In this document: positions 52,216 to 60,461 of the stretch, piece after piece | Layout of the letters: every line of letters starts with the position of its first letter | Numbering within the stretch: position 1 is the stretch's first letter | From: Mycolicibacterium sp. | GTDB taxonomy: Bacteria > Actinomycetota > Actinomycetes > Mycobacteriales > Mycobacteriaceae | Assembly: GCF_016462545.1 (NCBI RefSeq) | Contig: NZ_JAEMTA010000029.1 | Span: 1-64,000, forward strand | DNA: 64,000 nucleotides | Reading direction: 5' to 3' | The notes under the pieces: generated by a model | What the model was told of the DNA's origin: nothing | Seen by the model: only the letters and a program-made list of their open reading frames with translations | Database searches by the model: none | Translations under genes and position numbers: made by a program

Positions 52216-52230
52216 GAGAACATTGTTCTT
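52216..52230. promoter_or_regulatory. GAGAAT-box variant, amidohydrolase-Rieske operon
   Basis: GAGAAC-ATT-GTTCTT keeps five complementary arm pairs. Next to it is a second dyad: TTGTTCTT (52223-52230) against AAGAACAA (52238-52245). The box lies 79 bp before the preferred GTG 52309 and inside the longer open frame, which is a reason to reject the upstream ATG 52201. Confidence 0.55.
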
Positions 52231-52308
52231 GCTAAAGAAGAACAAGGATCTACACTGAGAGTGAGTTCCGGCAGCGACGCCTGGACGAACACGCGAAGGA
52301 CGGATCCG

Positions 52309-53418
52309 GTGAAGGAACTGCACGACGGGACGGGCGGCGTCACGCGTACGCCCGTCATCGACGCCAGCGTGCACATCTTCTGCCAGTCCAACCAGGACCT
52401 ACGCCAGACCTTCATGCAGGAACCCTTCCGCAGTCGCGGTTTTCCCGACTACGAGATGGACTGGTACGGCGCGCCAGGCGGCGAATACGTGAAGGGCAGC
52501 AAGGGTCCCGATCGTCAGTACCCGGGCTCCGACCCGGAATTGGTGGCCGAGGAGTTGTTCGGCAGGCGCGGTGTCGACGTCGCAATACTGCATCCCATGA
52601 CCCGCGGGATCATGCCCGACCGGCACCTCGGCACGGCGATCGCCTCCGCGCACAACGCCATGATGGTGACTCGCTGGCTCGACGGCGAGTTCGGCGACCG
52701 CTTCCGCGGAACCATCCGCGTCAACCCCGACGACGTCGCAGGCGCCGTGCGCGAGATCGACAGATACCAGGACCACCCGCAGGTGGTTCAGATCGGCATT
52801 CCCCTGCAGTCGCGCGAGCTCTACGGCAAGCCCCAGTTCTGGCCCCTGTGGGAGGCTGCCGCCGCAGCGAACCTCCCGGTCGCCGTTCACATCGAGGTCG
52901 GTGCCGGAATCGCCTTTCCACCAACACCTTCGGGGAAGACGCGCACCTACGAGCAGTACCTGTCGTTCATGTCGCTGAACTACCTCTATCACCTCATGAA
53001 CATGATCGCCGAGGGCGTCTTCGAGCGGACGCCCAACCTGAAGTTCGTCTTCGCCGACGGTGCCGCAGACATGCTGACGCCCTTCATGTGGCGGATGGAC
53101 TGCTTTGGCCGACCGCATCTGGAGCAGACCCCGTGGGCCCCGAAGATGCCGAGCGACTACCTGCCCGGGCACGTCTACTTCGTTCAGGGCAGCTTCGACG
53201 GACCCGGTGACACCGAGTTCGCTGGCGAGTGGTTCGGGTTCACGGGCAAGGACGACATGACGATGTTCGGCTCCAGCTATCCCCACTGGGACAGCTCCGA
53301 TCTGGCGGTGCCGACCAGTTACACCGCCGAACAACGCGACAAGTTCTGCTGGCGCAACGCCGCTCAGTTGTACGGGATTGAAAGCCCAGTCATTCCGTCC
53401 GTGGTTGTTGCACAGTAG
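52309..53418 (+). CDS. Amidohydrolase-2 family protein lacking the usual metal Asp
   Basis: A 369-residue TIM-barrel protein (VIDASVHIF; PVAVHIEVGAG; NLKFVFADGAADM). The C-terminal motif normally reading GSD-x-PH is GSSYPHW here, so the metal-binding Asp is Ser. Either the metal site differs or the protein is a non-catalytic partner of the next gene. GTG 52309 has GAAGGA eight bases upstream; the frame is open from 52201 but that would place the operator-like repeat in coding sequence. Confidence 0.82.
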   Translation: MKELHDGTGGVTRTPVIDASVHIFCQSNQDLRQTFMQEPFRSRGFPDYEMDWYGAPGGEYVKGSKGPDRQYPGSDPELVAEELFGRRGVDVAILHPMTRGIMPDRHLGTAIASAHNAMMVTRWLDGEFGDRFRGTIRVNPDDVAGAVREIDRYQDHPQVVQIGIPLQSRELYGKPQFWPLWEAAAAANLPVAVHIEVGAGIAFPPTPSGKTRTYEQYLSFMSLNYLYHLMNMIAEGVFERTPNLKFVFADGAADMLTPFMWRMDCFGRPHLEQTPWAPKMPSDYLPGHVYFVQGSFDGPGDTEFAGEWFGFTGKDDMTMFGSSYPHWDSSDLAVPTSYTAEQRDKFCWRNAAQLYGIESPVIPSVVVAQ

Positions 53419-53440
53419 AGGGATGGGTAGGAGGCCACCA

Positions 53441-54583
53441 ATGACAGTCACGAGCAATCCGCGCGTGCCCGCCGCCGAACGCATCGCCGTGCGATGCGTC
53501 GACTCCGACGTTCACCCGATGCCGCGCCGAGGTGAACTGGTCGAGTACATCCCAGAACCCTGGCGTAGCAAGTACTTCACCAATCACGCCGTCGGCGACC
53601 AGATCTACTATGACGCCCCCGACTACGCGCACTCCTATGCCATGCGGCTCGACAGCTTCCCGCCCGACGGCGAATTCGCGTGCAGCGACCCGGACATGGC
53701 GACCCGGCAGCTGATCATGGAGGCCGGCTCGGACATCGCCATTCTGGAGCCCACTCACGGCGAGTCACGGCTGGCCGAAGCGACGCAGGCCTACTGCATC
53801 GCCACCAACTCCTGGCTTGCGGACAATTGGCTAGACGGCCACAACAACTGGCACCAGCGGTGGCGCGGCTCCATCTGCATCGCGATCGAGGACCCGGTCG
53901 GCGCGGTCCGCGAGATCGAGAAGTGGGCCGAGCACCCGTACATGTCGCAGATTCTGATCAAGGCAGAGCCGCGTCCGTCCTGGGGTGACCCGATGTACGA
54001 CCCGATCTGGGCGGCCGCCACCAAGTACGACATGCCGGTCAGCTGCCATCTGTCGCGTGGCGTGTACGAGACATTGCCGATCCCGCCGGTCGGCCTGCCG
54101 AGCTACAACCACGACTTCATGGTCACCTACTCGCTGCTGGCGGCGAATCAGGTGATGAGCCTGATCTTCGACGGCACGTTCGACCGCCACCCCACCTTGA
54201 AGATCGTGTTCATCGAGCACGCCTTCACCTGGATCTTGCCGCTGATGTGGCGGATGGACGCCATCTACGCCAAGCGCAAGTCCTGGATGGACATCACGCG
54301 CAAGCCGTCGGAGTACGTCAAGAGCAATATCAAGTTCACGACCCAGCCGCTGGACTATCCCGAGGACAAGACCGAACTCTCCCGCGCCTTCGAGTGGATG
54401 GAGTGCGACAAGATCCTGCTCTACAGCTCGGATTACCCGCACTGGACGTTCGACGACCCGCGCTGGTTGGTGAAGCACCTACCGGAGCACGCGCGCGAAG
54501 CCATCATGTTCCGCAACGGAATCGAGCTCTACAAGCTGCCGGATACCGTGCCGGTCCTCGAGGGCCAGGTTCGGGTCTTCTAA
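53441..54583 (+). CDS. Amidohydrolase-2 family TIM-barrel protein
   Basis: A 380-residue metal-dependent hydrolase or decarboxylase. Motifs VDSDVHPMPRR, MPVSCHLSRG, IVFIEHAFTW and SSDYPHWTF retain the expected ligands, including the Asp lost in the preceding paralogue. ATG 53441 has GGAGG upstream. The two tandem paralogues may form a heteromer. Similar pairs occur in mycobacterial clusters with P450s; the reaction is unknown. Confidence 0.86.
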   Translation: MTVTSNPRVPAAERIAVRCVDSDVHPMPRRGELVEYIPEPWRSKYFTNHAVGDQIYYDAPDYAHSYAMRLDSFPPDGEFACSDPDMATRQLIMEAGSDIAILEPTHGESRLAEATQAYCIATNSWLADNWLDGHNNWHQRWRGSICIAIEDPVGAVREIEKWAEHPYMSQILIKAEPRPSWGDPMYDPIWAAATKYDMPVSCHLSRGVYETLPIPPVGLPSYNHDFMVTYSLLAANQVMSLIFDGTFDRHPTLKIVFIEHAFTWILPLMWRMDAIYAKRKSWMDITRKPSEYVKSNIKFTTQPLDYPEDKTELSRAFEWMECDKILLYSSDYPHWTFDDPRWLVKHLPEHAREAIMFRNGIELYKLPDTVPVLEGQVRVF

Positions 54584-54586
54584 CAC

Positions 54587-54979
54587 ATGACCGAGAAGGA
54601 CAAGATGCCCCGCTTGGCGCAGGGGCGGGAGCACGTCGTCGCCACGATCGATGAAATCCCGTCGGGGACACACAAATTGGTGCCCATCGGTCGCCACGGG
54701 GTCGGCGTCTACAACGTCAACGGCACGTTCTACGCCATCGCGAACTATTGTCCCCACGAAGGTGGTCCCCTGTGCTCGGGACGGGCTCGCGGGCGCAACG
54801 TCGTGGACGACAGCGTGCCGGGTGATGCGGTGATGGTGCGCGACATGGAGTTCATCTTCTGCCCCTGGCACCAATGGGGTTTCGAGCTCGCCACCGGCAC
54901 CACTGCGGTCAAGCCGGAGTGGAGTATCCGCACCTACCCGGTCCGGGTCGTCGGCGACGACGTCCTGGTCCAGGCCTGA
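54587..54979 (+). CDS. Rieske [2Fe-2S] ferredoxin-like protein
   Basis: A 130-residue single-domain Rieske protein. Ligand boxes are C-P-H-E-G (NYCPHEGGPL) and C-P-W-H-Q-W (IFCPWHQWGF). It has no catalytic oxygenase domain, so it is an electron carrier or a partner subunit. The insert between boxes (RGRNVVDDSVPGDAVMVRD) is longer than in classic Rieske ferredoxins. It follows the amidohydrolase by three bases, hence the same transcript. Confidence 0.9.
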   Translation: MTEKDKMPRLAQGREHVVATIDEIPSGTHKLVPIGRHGVGVYNVNGTFYAIANYCPHEGGPLCSGRARGRNVVDDSVPGDAVMVRDMEFIFCPWHQWGFELATGTTAVKPEWSIRTYPVRVVGDDVLVQA

Positions 54980-54995
54980 CGTCACCAGGAGATCG

Positions 54996-55868
54996 ATGTC
55001 GACCGAGAAGATGGAGATCAACGGCGGAAACGTCGTCTACGAAATTCTAGGTGACACAGGCGATGTCATCGCCTTGACCCCCGGCGGTCGGTTCAGCAAG
55101 GACATCCCCGGTTTGCGCCCCCTGGCGGAGGCTCTGGTCGCGGGCGGTTACCGGGTACTGCTGTGGGATCGGCCCAACTGCGGGGCGTCGGACGTGCAAT
55201 TCTACGGCTACAGCGAATCCCACATGCGCGCTGAGACCTTGATGCAGCTGATCACCAAGCTCGATGTCGGGCCATGCATCATCGCGGGCGGCTCGGGTGG
55301 GGCGCGCGATTCGATTCTGACCACGATCCTCTACCCCGAACTGGTGACCAAGCTGGTGGTCTGGAACATCGTCGGCGGGGTCTACGGGTCATTCGTCCTG
55401 GGCGGGCACTACATCGTGCCCAGCATTCTCGCGGTCCGAGGGGCAGGCATCGGGGGGCTGCTCCACGTCGCCGAGTGGAAGGAACGCATCGCGTCGAATC
55501 CAGCCAACGAGGCGCGGTTCCGCGGGCTGGATCCCGATGCGTTCCTCAAGGTGATGCTGCGATGGTTGAACGCATTCGTCTCCAAGCCGGGCCAGACCAT
55601 CCCCGGTGTCGAGGACGGATTGTTCGACGACATCAAGGTTCCCACGTTGATCATCCGCGGCGGCGAGAACGACTGGGACCATCCCAAGCGCACGTCGCTG
55701 GAGGTCAACTGTCTGATCAAGGGCTCCGAGCTGATCGATCCGCCGTGGCCGGAAGACGCCTGGGAGCGTGCAGGCGAGAAGTTCGCCGCCAGCGGTGGAC
55801 AGGACTTCTGCCTGTTCGATACCTGGGTGCAAGCGGCGCCCGCGATTCTCGAGTTCGTCGGTCGGTAG
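54996..55868 (+). CDS. Alpha/beta-hydrolase
   Basis: A 290-residue alpha/beta-fold hydrolase. Nucleophile elbow GGSGGARDS, the oxyanion region TPGGRFSKD, the WDRPNCGASD motif of the MhpC/BphD-type group, and a C-terminal acid region (IRGGENDWDHPKR). The usual catalytic His near the C-terminus is not obvious, so activity is uncertain. Possible role: C-C bond or ester hydrolysis of a ring-cleaved intermediate. Confidence 0.82.
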   Translation: MSTEKMEINGGNVVYEILGDTGDVIALTPGGRFSKDIPGLRPLAEALVAGGYRVLLWDRPNCGASDVQFYGYSESHMRAETLMQLITKLDVGPCIIAGGSGGARDSILTTILYPELVTKLVVWNIVGGVYGSFVLGGHYIVPSILAVRGAGIGGLLHVAEWKERIASNPANEARFRGLDPDAFLKVMLRWLNAFVSKPGQTIPGVEDGLFDDIKVPTLIIRGGENDWDHPKRTSLEVNCLIKGSELIDPPWPEDAWERAGEKFAASGGQDFCLFDTWVQAAPAILEFVGR

Positions 55869-55877
55869 ACGATGCCG

Positions 55878-56360
55878 TCATGTCGTGACGATGACGACCT
55901 CGCAGTTGAGCGAGGCTTCCAGGGCGGTGTGCACGCGGCTCTCCGGCACTCGTTCGAGGTCGGACTTGCGCAGGGTCACCGTGATCACGTCCCACCCCTC
56001 GTCGCCCGCGGTACGTTCGATCCTCCCGTCCAGCCCGAGCCCCGCCAACACACCCTGTGCGTCGTCGTCGGTGCCCCTGCTGACGTAGGTCAGGACACCA
56101 GCGGCAGGTTCGGCACCGAATACTCCGAAAGCACTGGTGCACAACCGAACCGCCGTGCGCTTCAATTCGTCCGGATCGTCGCCGGCGAGCAGAACCTCCA
56201 CTTGGCGACGGCTGGGCGGCAGCGCCGCGAGATCGGCGTGAACCACGTCGGCGCCGAGTTCGCCGGCCAAGCGGGAGAGGGTCGCCATGGCCTCCGTTAA
56301 TTGTGCGGGTTCCAGCCGCTTCGACGGATCGACGTCGACGCGCACCACCGCAGTTCTCAT
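55878..56360 (-). CDS. Conserved hypothetical protein, divergent to the NuoF-like gene
   Basis: A 160-residue protein from ATG 56360 (MRTAVVRVDVDPSKRLEPAQ). It has repeated beta-alpha units (RLAGELGADVVHADLAALPP; GWDVITVTLRKSDLERVPES) and no signal or membrane helix. I do not recognise the family with certainty. It starts 36 bp from the divergent flavoprotein gene, suggesting a linked function. The frame is open to 56735 but only over the antisense of that gene. Confidence 0.65.
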   Translation of the reverse strand: MRTAVVRVDVDPSKRLEPAQLTEAMATLSRLAGELGADVVHADLAALPPSRRQVEVLLAGDDPDELKRTAVRLCTSAFGVFGAEPAAGVLTYVSRGTDDDAQGVLAGLGLDGRIERTAGDEGWDVITVTLRKSDLERVPESRVHTALEASLNCEVVIVTT

Positions 56361-56396
56361 GCCCGCCAGCCTATCTGCGGTTCGACGGGTGCAACC

Positions 56397-57689
56397 ATGA
56401 CCATCGGCGTGTCCCGCCAGGCGGCAACGATCGCCGTCGCCACGTGGCCAGGCACCGCACCTCGACTGCTGCGGACGACGCCAGGCACGGAGGACTACGC
56501 CGAGTACGTCGACGGTGGGGGTTACCAACCCCTCGACGATCCGGACCGGCTCCTCGACGAGGTGGACCGCAGCGGCTTGCTCGGTCGCGGTGGAGCGGCC
56601 TTCCCGCTCGCCGTGAAACTCCGAACCGTCCGCGATGCCGGCCGTCGGGGCAGCCGGCCGGTGGTGCTCGCCAACGGCGAGGAGGGCGAACCGGCTTCGG
56701 TCAAGGACAAGTGGCTGTTGCGCAACCGTCCGCACCTCGTGGTGGATGGGCTCCGATTGGCGGCACGGGTCGTCGAGGCCGAGTGCGCCTACCTGTACGT
56801 CTGCGACCCACGCGCCGCCGAGACATTCGGCATTGCAGTGAGCGCAGCGCGACTCGACATACCGGTCACGGTCGTCACCGTGGACGGCGGCTACGTCGCG
56901 GGTGAGGAGACGGCCGCCGTCCGCGCCGTCAACGGCGGGCCTGCCAAGCCGACCGACAAGCCACCGCGCCCGTTCGAAGAGGGTGTCGACGGCCGCCCGA
57001 CACTGGTGAGCAACGTCGAGACACTCGCGAATCTGCCTGCGCTACTGCGCTACGGCGCCGACGCGTTCCGCTCGGTTGGCACGTCGGCGTCACCGGGCAC
57101 GTTCCTCGCCACCATCACGGGCGCGGGTCGCGCGCCGGTGCTCTACGAACTCCCCCACGGCGTCGCCGTCGCGGATCTGCTTGCCCAACACGGGGTGTCC
57201 ACCACCGAGGTGACCGGCGTCCTGATGGGTGGCTACTTCGCGGGCCTTCTGAACCGCGACGTGCTCGACGCCACCCTGGATCACGAGACGATCCGCGCTC
57301 TGGGCAGCGGCTTGGGTTGCGGCGCAATGTCCGTCATCACCGACGAGTGCCCCGTCGCCGTGGCTGCGTCGGTCCTGGCGTACTTCGACCGCGAGAACGC
57401 GGGTCAGTGCGGTTCGTGCTTCAACGGCACCGCCGCGATGTCGGCCGTCGCCACGGCGCTGCGCGACGGCAGGGCCACCCCCGAGGACCTCGCCCGTCTG
57501 GAGCGCTGGTCGGTGGTGCTCCGCGGCCGCGGGGCCTGCGCGACGCTCGACGCCGCCGCGAACGTCGCCGCCACGCTCCTACGACAGTTCCCGCAGGTCG
57601 TCGCGCAGCACGTCGCCGACGAATGCGACACGTGCCGCACCGACGCCTACCGCGCCCTGCGGCCCTACGAAGTGGAGACCCCGCTATGA
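56397..57689 (+). CDS. NuoF-like FMN/NADH-binding flavoprotein (SLBB type)
   Basis: A 430-residue homologue of complex I subunit F. FMN/NADH loop GRGGAAFP (63-70), NGEEGEPASVKDK, an SLBB-like segment (PVLYELPHGVAVADLLAQHG), and a C-terminal Fe-S region. The NuoF cluster is C-x2-C-x2-C plus a later Cys; here only QCGSC (about 338 and 341) and GACAT (about 381) remain, with Phe-Asn in place of the third. No other complex I gene is near. It is coupled (ATGA) to a ferredoxin, so it probably acts as NADH:ferredoxin reductase for the P450s. Confidence 0.8.
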   Translation: MTIGVSRQAATIAVATWPGTAPRLLRTTPGTEDYAEYVDGGGYQPLDDPDRLLDEVDRSGLLGRGGAAFPLAVKLRTVRDAGRRGSRPVVLANGEEGEPASVKDKWLLRNRPHLVVDGLRLAARVVEAECAYLYVCDPRAAETFGIAVSAARLDIPVTVVTVDGGYVAGEETAAVRAVNGGPAKPTDKPPRPFEEGVDGRPTLVSNVETLANLPALLRYGADAFRSVGTSASPGTFLATITGAGRAPVLYELPHGVAVADLLAQHGVSTTEVTGVLMGGYFAGLLNRDVLDATLDHETIRALGSGLGCGAMSVITDECPVAVAASVLAYFDRENAGQCGSCFNGTAAMSAVATALRDGRATPEDLARLERWSVVLRGRGACATLDAAANVAATLLRQFPQVVAQHVADECDTCRTDAYRALRPYEVETPL

Positions 57690-57904
57690 AGATCCGACTG
57701 GATCGGACGATGTGCGACGGCTTCGGCATCTGTGCCAAGCACGCCCCGGCGTACTTCTCGCTGGATGACTGGGGATACGCATCGCTGATCGGCGACGGAG
57801 TAGTCCGGGACGGCGATCACGATTCGGTCAAGCGGGCTCTGCTGGACTGCCCGGTGCACGCGATCATCGAGATGGCCGTCGAGTCGGCCGAGGCGAGACG
57901 CTGA
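57686..57904 (+). CDS. [3Fe-4S]-type ferredoxin, Phe variant
   Basis: A 72-residue ferredoxin with Cys10-Asp-Gly-Phe13-Gly-Ile-Cys16 and Cys55 (DCPVHA). Position 13 is Phe, which cannot ligate, favouring a three-iron cluster. Overlap with the NuoF-like gene implies these two exchange electrons. Confidence 0.88.
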   Translation: MKIRLDRTMCDGFGICAKHAPAYFSLDDWGYASLIGDGVVRDGDHDSVKRALLDCPVHAIIEMAVESAEARR

Positions 57905-57905
57905 C

Positions 57906-59561
57906 GTGGCGGATGCGCCAGGTCGGCCACTGCCTCAGATCGGGCTCGACAACGAGTACTTCTGGACCTCCGGCGAGGATGGTCGCCTGCGACTCCAGGA
58001 GTGTCAGGCCTGCCAAGCGCTGATCCACCCGCCCGCGCCCATCTGCCGGTACTGCCGCAGCCACGACATGGGCGTCCGCACGGTGTCGGGCAGGGCGACG
58101 CTCTCGGCGTTCACCGTCAACCACCGCTTCGGGTTCGCCGATCTGCCACCGCCCTACGTGATCGCTCAGGTCGCCATCGTCGAGGATCCACGGGTTCGCC
58201 TGACCACCAACATCATCGACTGCGATCCTGACGACCTGAAGCTCGGTCAGCCCGTCGAGGTCGTCTTCGAACGGCTCGCCGACGTCTGGCTGCCTCTGTT
58301 CACACCCTCGGCCGATGCGACGCCGCTGGCGCAGCCCGAGGACGACATCGCCCCGCAGGACTTCGGCAAGCACGTTCGGCCGATGCTCACCAAGGACAAG
58401 TTCGAGGATCACTCGGCGATCACCGGAATAGGCGCCTCCCGCCTGGGCCGGCGCTTGATGGTGGCGCCGCTGGCACTGACGATCGAGGCGTGCGAGGCGG
58501 CCGTCGCCGACGCCGGACTGACCTTCGCCGACATCGACGGGATGTCCACCTACCCGGGTCTCGACGTGGCCGGCATGGGCGAGGGCGGGGTGAGCGCACT
58601 CGAAGGTGCGCTCGGGCTGAAGCCGACGTGGATCAACGGTGGCATGGACACGTTCGGCCCCGGTGGTTCGGTGATCGCCGCGATGATGGCCGTCGCGACG
58701 GGAATGGCACGCCACGTGCTGTGCTTTCGCACTCTCTGGGAGGCCACCTTCGGGCAGCTGATGAAGGAGGGCAGGATGTCCCCGCCCGGGGGCGCCCGCA
58801 CCACCAGTTGGCAGATGCCCTTCGGGGCGACGTCGGCCGCACATACGTTGGCGCTCAACGCCCAACGCCACTTTCACCGCTACGGCACCACCAGGGAGAC
58901 ACTGGGCTGGATCGCGCTGAATCAGCGCGCGAACGCCGCCATGAACCCGACGGCCATCTACCGCGATCCGATGACCATGGACGACTATCTGAATGCGCGG
59001 CTCATCACCACGCCGTTCGGGCTGTACGACTGCGACGTGCCGTGCGACGGCGCGGTCGCGGTGATCGTGTCGGCGGTGGACGTGTCCCGTGACATGGCCA
59101 AGCCGCCCATCCTGTTCGAGGCGGTGGGCACCCAGATCCTCGAGCGCACCGACTGGGACCAGACCACGATGACGCACGAGCCTCAGGTACTCGGCCAGGC
59201 CGCACATCTGTGGACCCGAACGTCGTTGCAGCCCACGGACGTCGACGTCGCCGAGCTGTACGACGGGTTCACCTTCAACTGCCTGTCCTGGCTCGAGGCG
59301 CTCGGCTTCTGCGGGATCGGCGAGGCAAAGGACTTCCTCGACGGCGGGGGGAACGTCGCCCGCGACGGCGTCATCCCACTCAACACCCACGGCGGTCAGC
59401 TATCCCACGGCCGCACCCACGGGATGGGCCTCATCCATGAAGCGGTCTCCCAGTTGCGCGGCGAGGCGGGTGCACGTCAGGTCGCAGATGCCCGGGTGGC
59501 GGTGGTCAGCAGCGGTGGCCTCACTCCGAGCGGCGTGATGCTGCTGAGGGCCGACTCGTGA
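57906..59561 (+). CDS. DUF35-lipid-transfer (thiolase-fold) fusion, retro-aldolase type
   Basis: A 551-residue fusion. Residues 1-130 form the DUF35 domain: zinc-ribbon Cys33, Cys36, Cys47, Cys50 and an OB-fold (GRATLSAFTVNHRFGFADLP). Residues about 165-551 have the lipid-transfer/thiolase fold, but the thiolase nucleophile loop reads GGMDTFGPGGS without Cys, as expected for Ltp2-type aldolases; AELYDGFTFN holds the conserved Tyr. In steroid catabolism, Ltp2 and the DUF35 protein ChsH2 work as separate chains to cleave a C-C bond; here they are one protein. GTG 57906. Confidence 0.83.
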   Translation: MADAPGRPLPQIGLDNEYFWTSGEDGRLRLQECQACQALIHPPAPICRYCRSHDMGVRTVSGRATLSAFTVNHRFGFADLPPPYVIAQVAIVEDPRVRLTTNIIDCDPDDLKLGQPVEVVFERLADVWLPLFTPSADATPLAQPEDDIAPQDFGKHVRPMLTKDKFEDHSAITGIGASRLGRRLMVAPLALTIEACEAAVADAGLTFADIDGMSTYPGLDVAGMGEGGVSALEGALGLKPTWINGGMDTFGPGGSVIAAMMAVATGMARHVLCFRTLWEATFGQLMKEGRMSPPGGARTTSWQMPFGATSAAHTLALNAQRHFHRYGTTRETLGWIALNQRANAAMNPTAIYRDPMTMDDYLNARLITTPFGLYDCDVPCDGAVAVIVSAVDVSRDMAKPPILFEAVGTQILERTDWDQTTMTHEPQVLGQAAHLWTRTSLQPTDVDVAELYDGFTFNCLSWLEALGFCGIGEAKDFLDGGGNVARDGVIPLNTHGGQLSHGRTHGMGLIHEAVSQLRGEAGARQVADARVAVVSSGGLTPSGVMLLRADS

Positions 59562-60421
59562 GTACCACCCCCCGGCCTCGCGTCGTCATGGTCGGCGCCG
59601 TGCCGATGTCGGCGCTGGTCGCCGAGGCGCCGGACCCGAGGGCCGTCATCGTGGCGGTTCACGGCGGTGCGACGTCGTCGCGATACTTCGACTGCCCGGG
59701 TCAGCCTCGACTTTCGTTGCTGCGCATGGCCGCATCGCGGGGATACACGGTAGTCGCCCTCGATCGACCCGGTTACGGCGCGTCGGCGCTGTATCAGGAC
59801 GAGATGTCCGATGCCGATCGGCGGGTCGAGCTGGCGTTCGGCGCTCTCGAGAAGATCATCGGGTCGGCCCGGGGCGCGGGAGTATTCGTGATGGCGCACT
59901 CGGCGGGATGCGAACTCGGCCTCCGGATGGCGGCCGCCCCGCACGGCCCCGGCGTCGTGGGCGTCGAGTTGGCAGGCACCGGATTGCGTTACGACGTCGA
60001 CGCGAAGGCCGTCATCAGCCAGGCATCGACGACGTCGCGGCCGGCAGGCCTGCGCGATCTGCTCTGGCAGCCCACCGGTTTCTACCCCGCCGAGGTCCTG
60101 ACGGGGAGCCTCTCCGCCCAGGGTGCGGCCTACGAGGCCGAGGTCACTGGCAACTGGCCGCGCCGGGACTTCCGTGCCGTCGCCGCCAGGGTGACGGTAC
60201 CGGTCCAACTCAGCGTCGCTTCCCACGAAGCCATCTGGGACACGACGCCTGCGGCGCTGTCGGACATCGCGGCGATGTTCACCTCCGCTCCGCACGTACG
60301 GGTCAACGAAATGGCCGACAGCGGACACAATCTCAGCGTCGGCCTCACGGCCGAGACCTATCACGAGACGGTGCTGTCGTTCCTCGACGAATGCCTCGTG
60401 AACCGACATGTCGAAGGGTAG
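59558..60421 (+). CDS. Alpha/beta-hydrolase (second)
   Basis: A 287-residue hydrolase with nucleophile motif AHSAG, DRPGYGAS, and a C-terminal catalytic His in DSGHNLSVG. The start overlaps the aldolase fusion (GTGA). It could hydrolyse a thioester or ester released by the preceding reaction. Confidence 0.85.
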   Translation: MSTTPRPRVVMVGAVPMSALVAEAPDPRAVIVAVHGGATSSRYFDCPGQPRLSLLRMAASRGYTVVALDRPGYGASALYQDEMSDADRRVELAFGALEKIIGSARGAGVFVMAHSAGCELGLRMAAAPHGPGVVGVELAGTGLRYDVDAKAVISQASTTSRPAGLRDLLWQPTGFYPAEVLTGSLSAQGAAYEAEVTGNWPRRDFRAVAARVTVPVQLSVASHEAIWDTTPAALSDIAAMFTSAPHVRVNEMADSGHNLSVGLTAETYHETVLSFLDECLVNRHVEG

Positions 60422-60461
60422 CCGCGATGATCGGCGCTTGGGCGAAGAGGAGAACGCAGTC

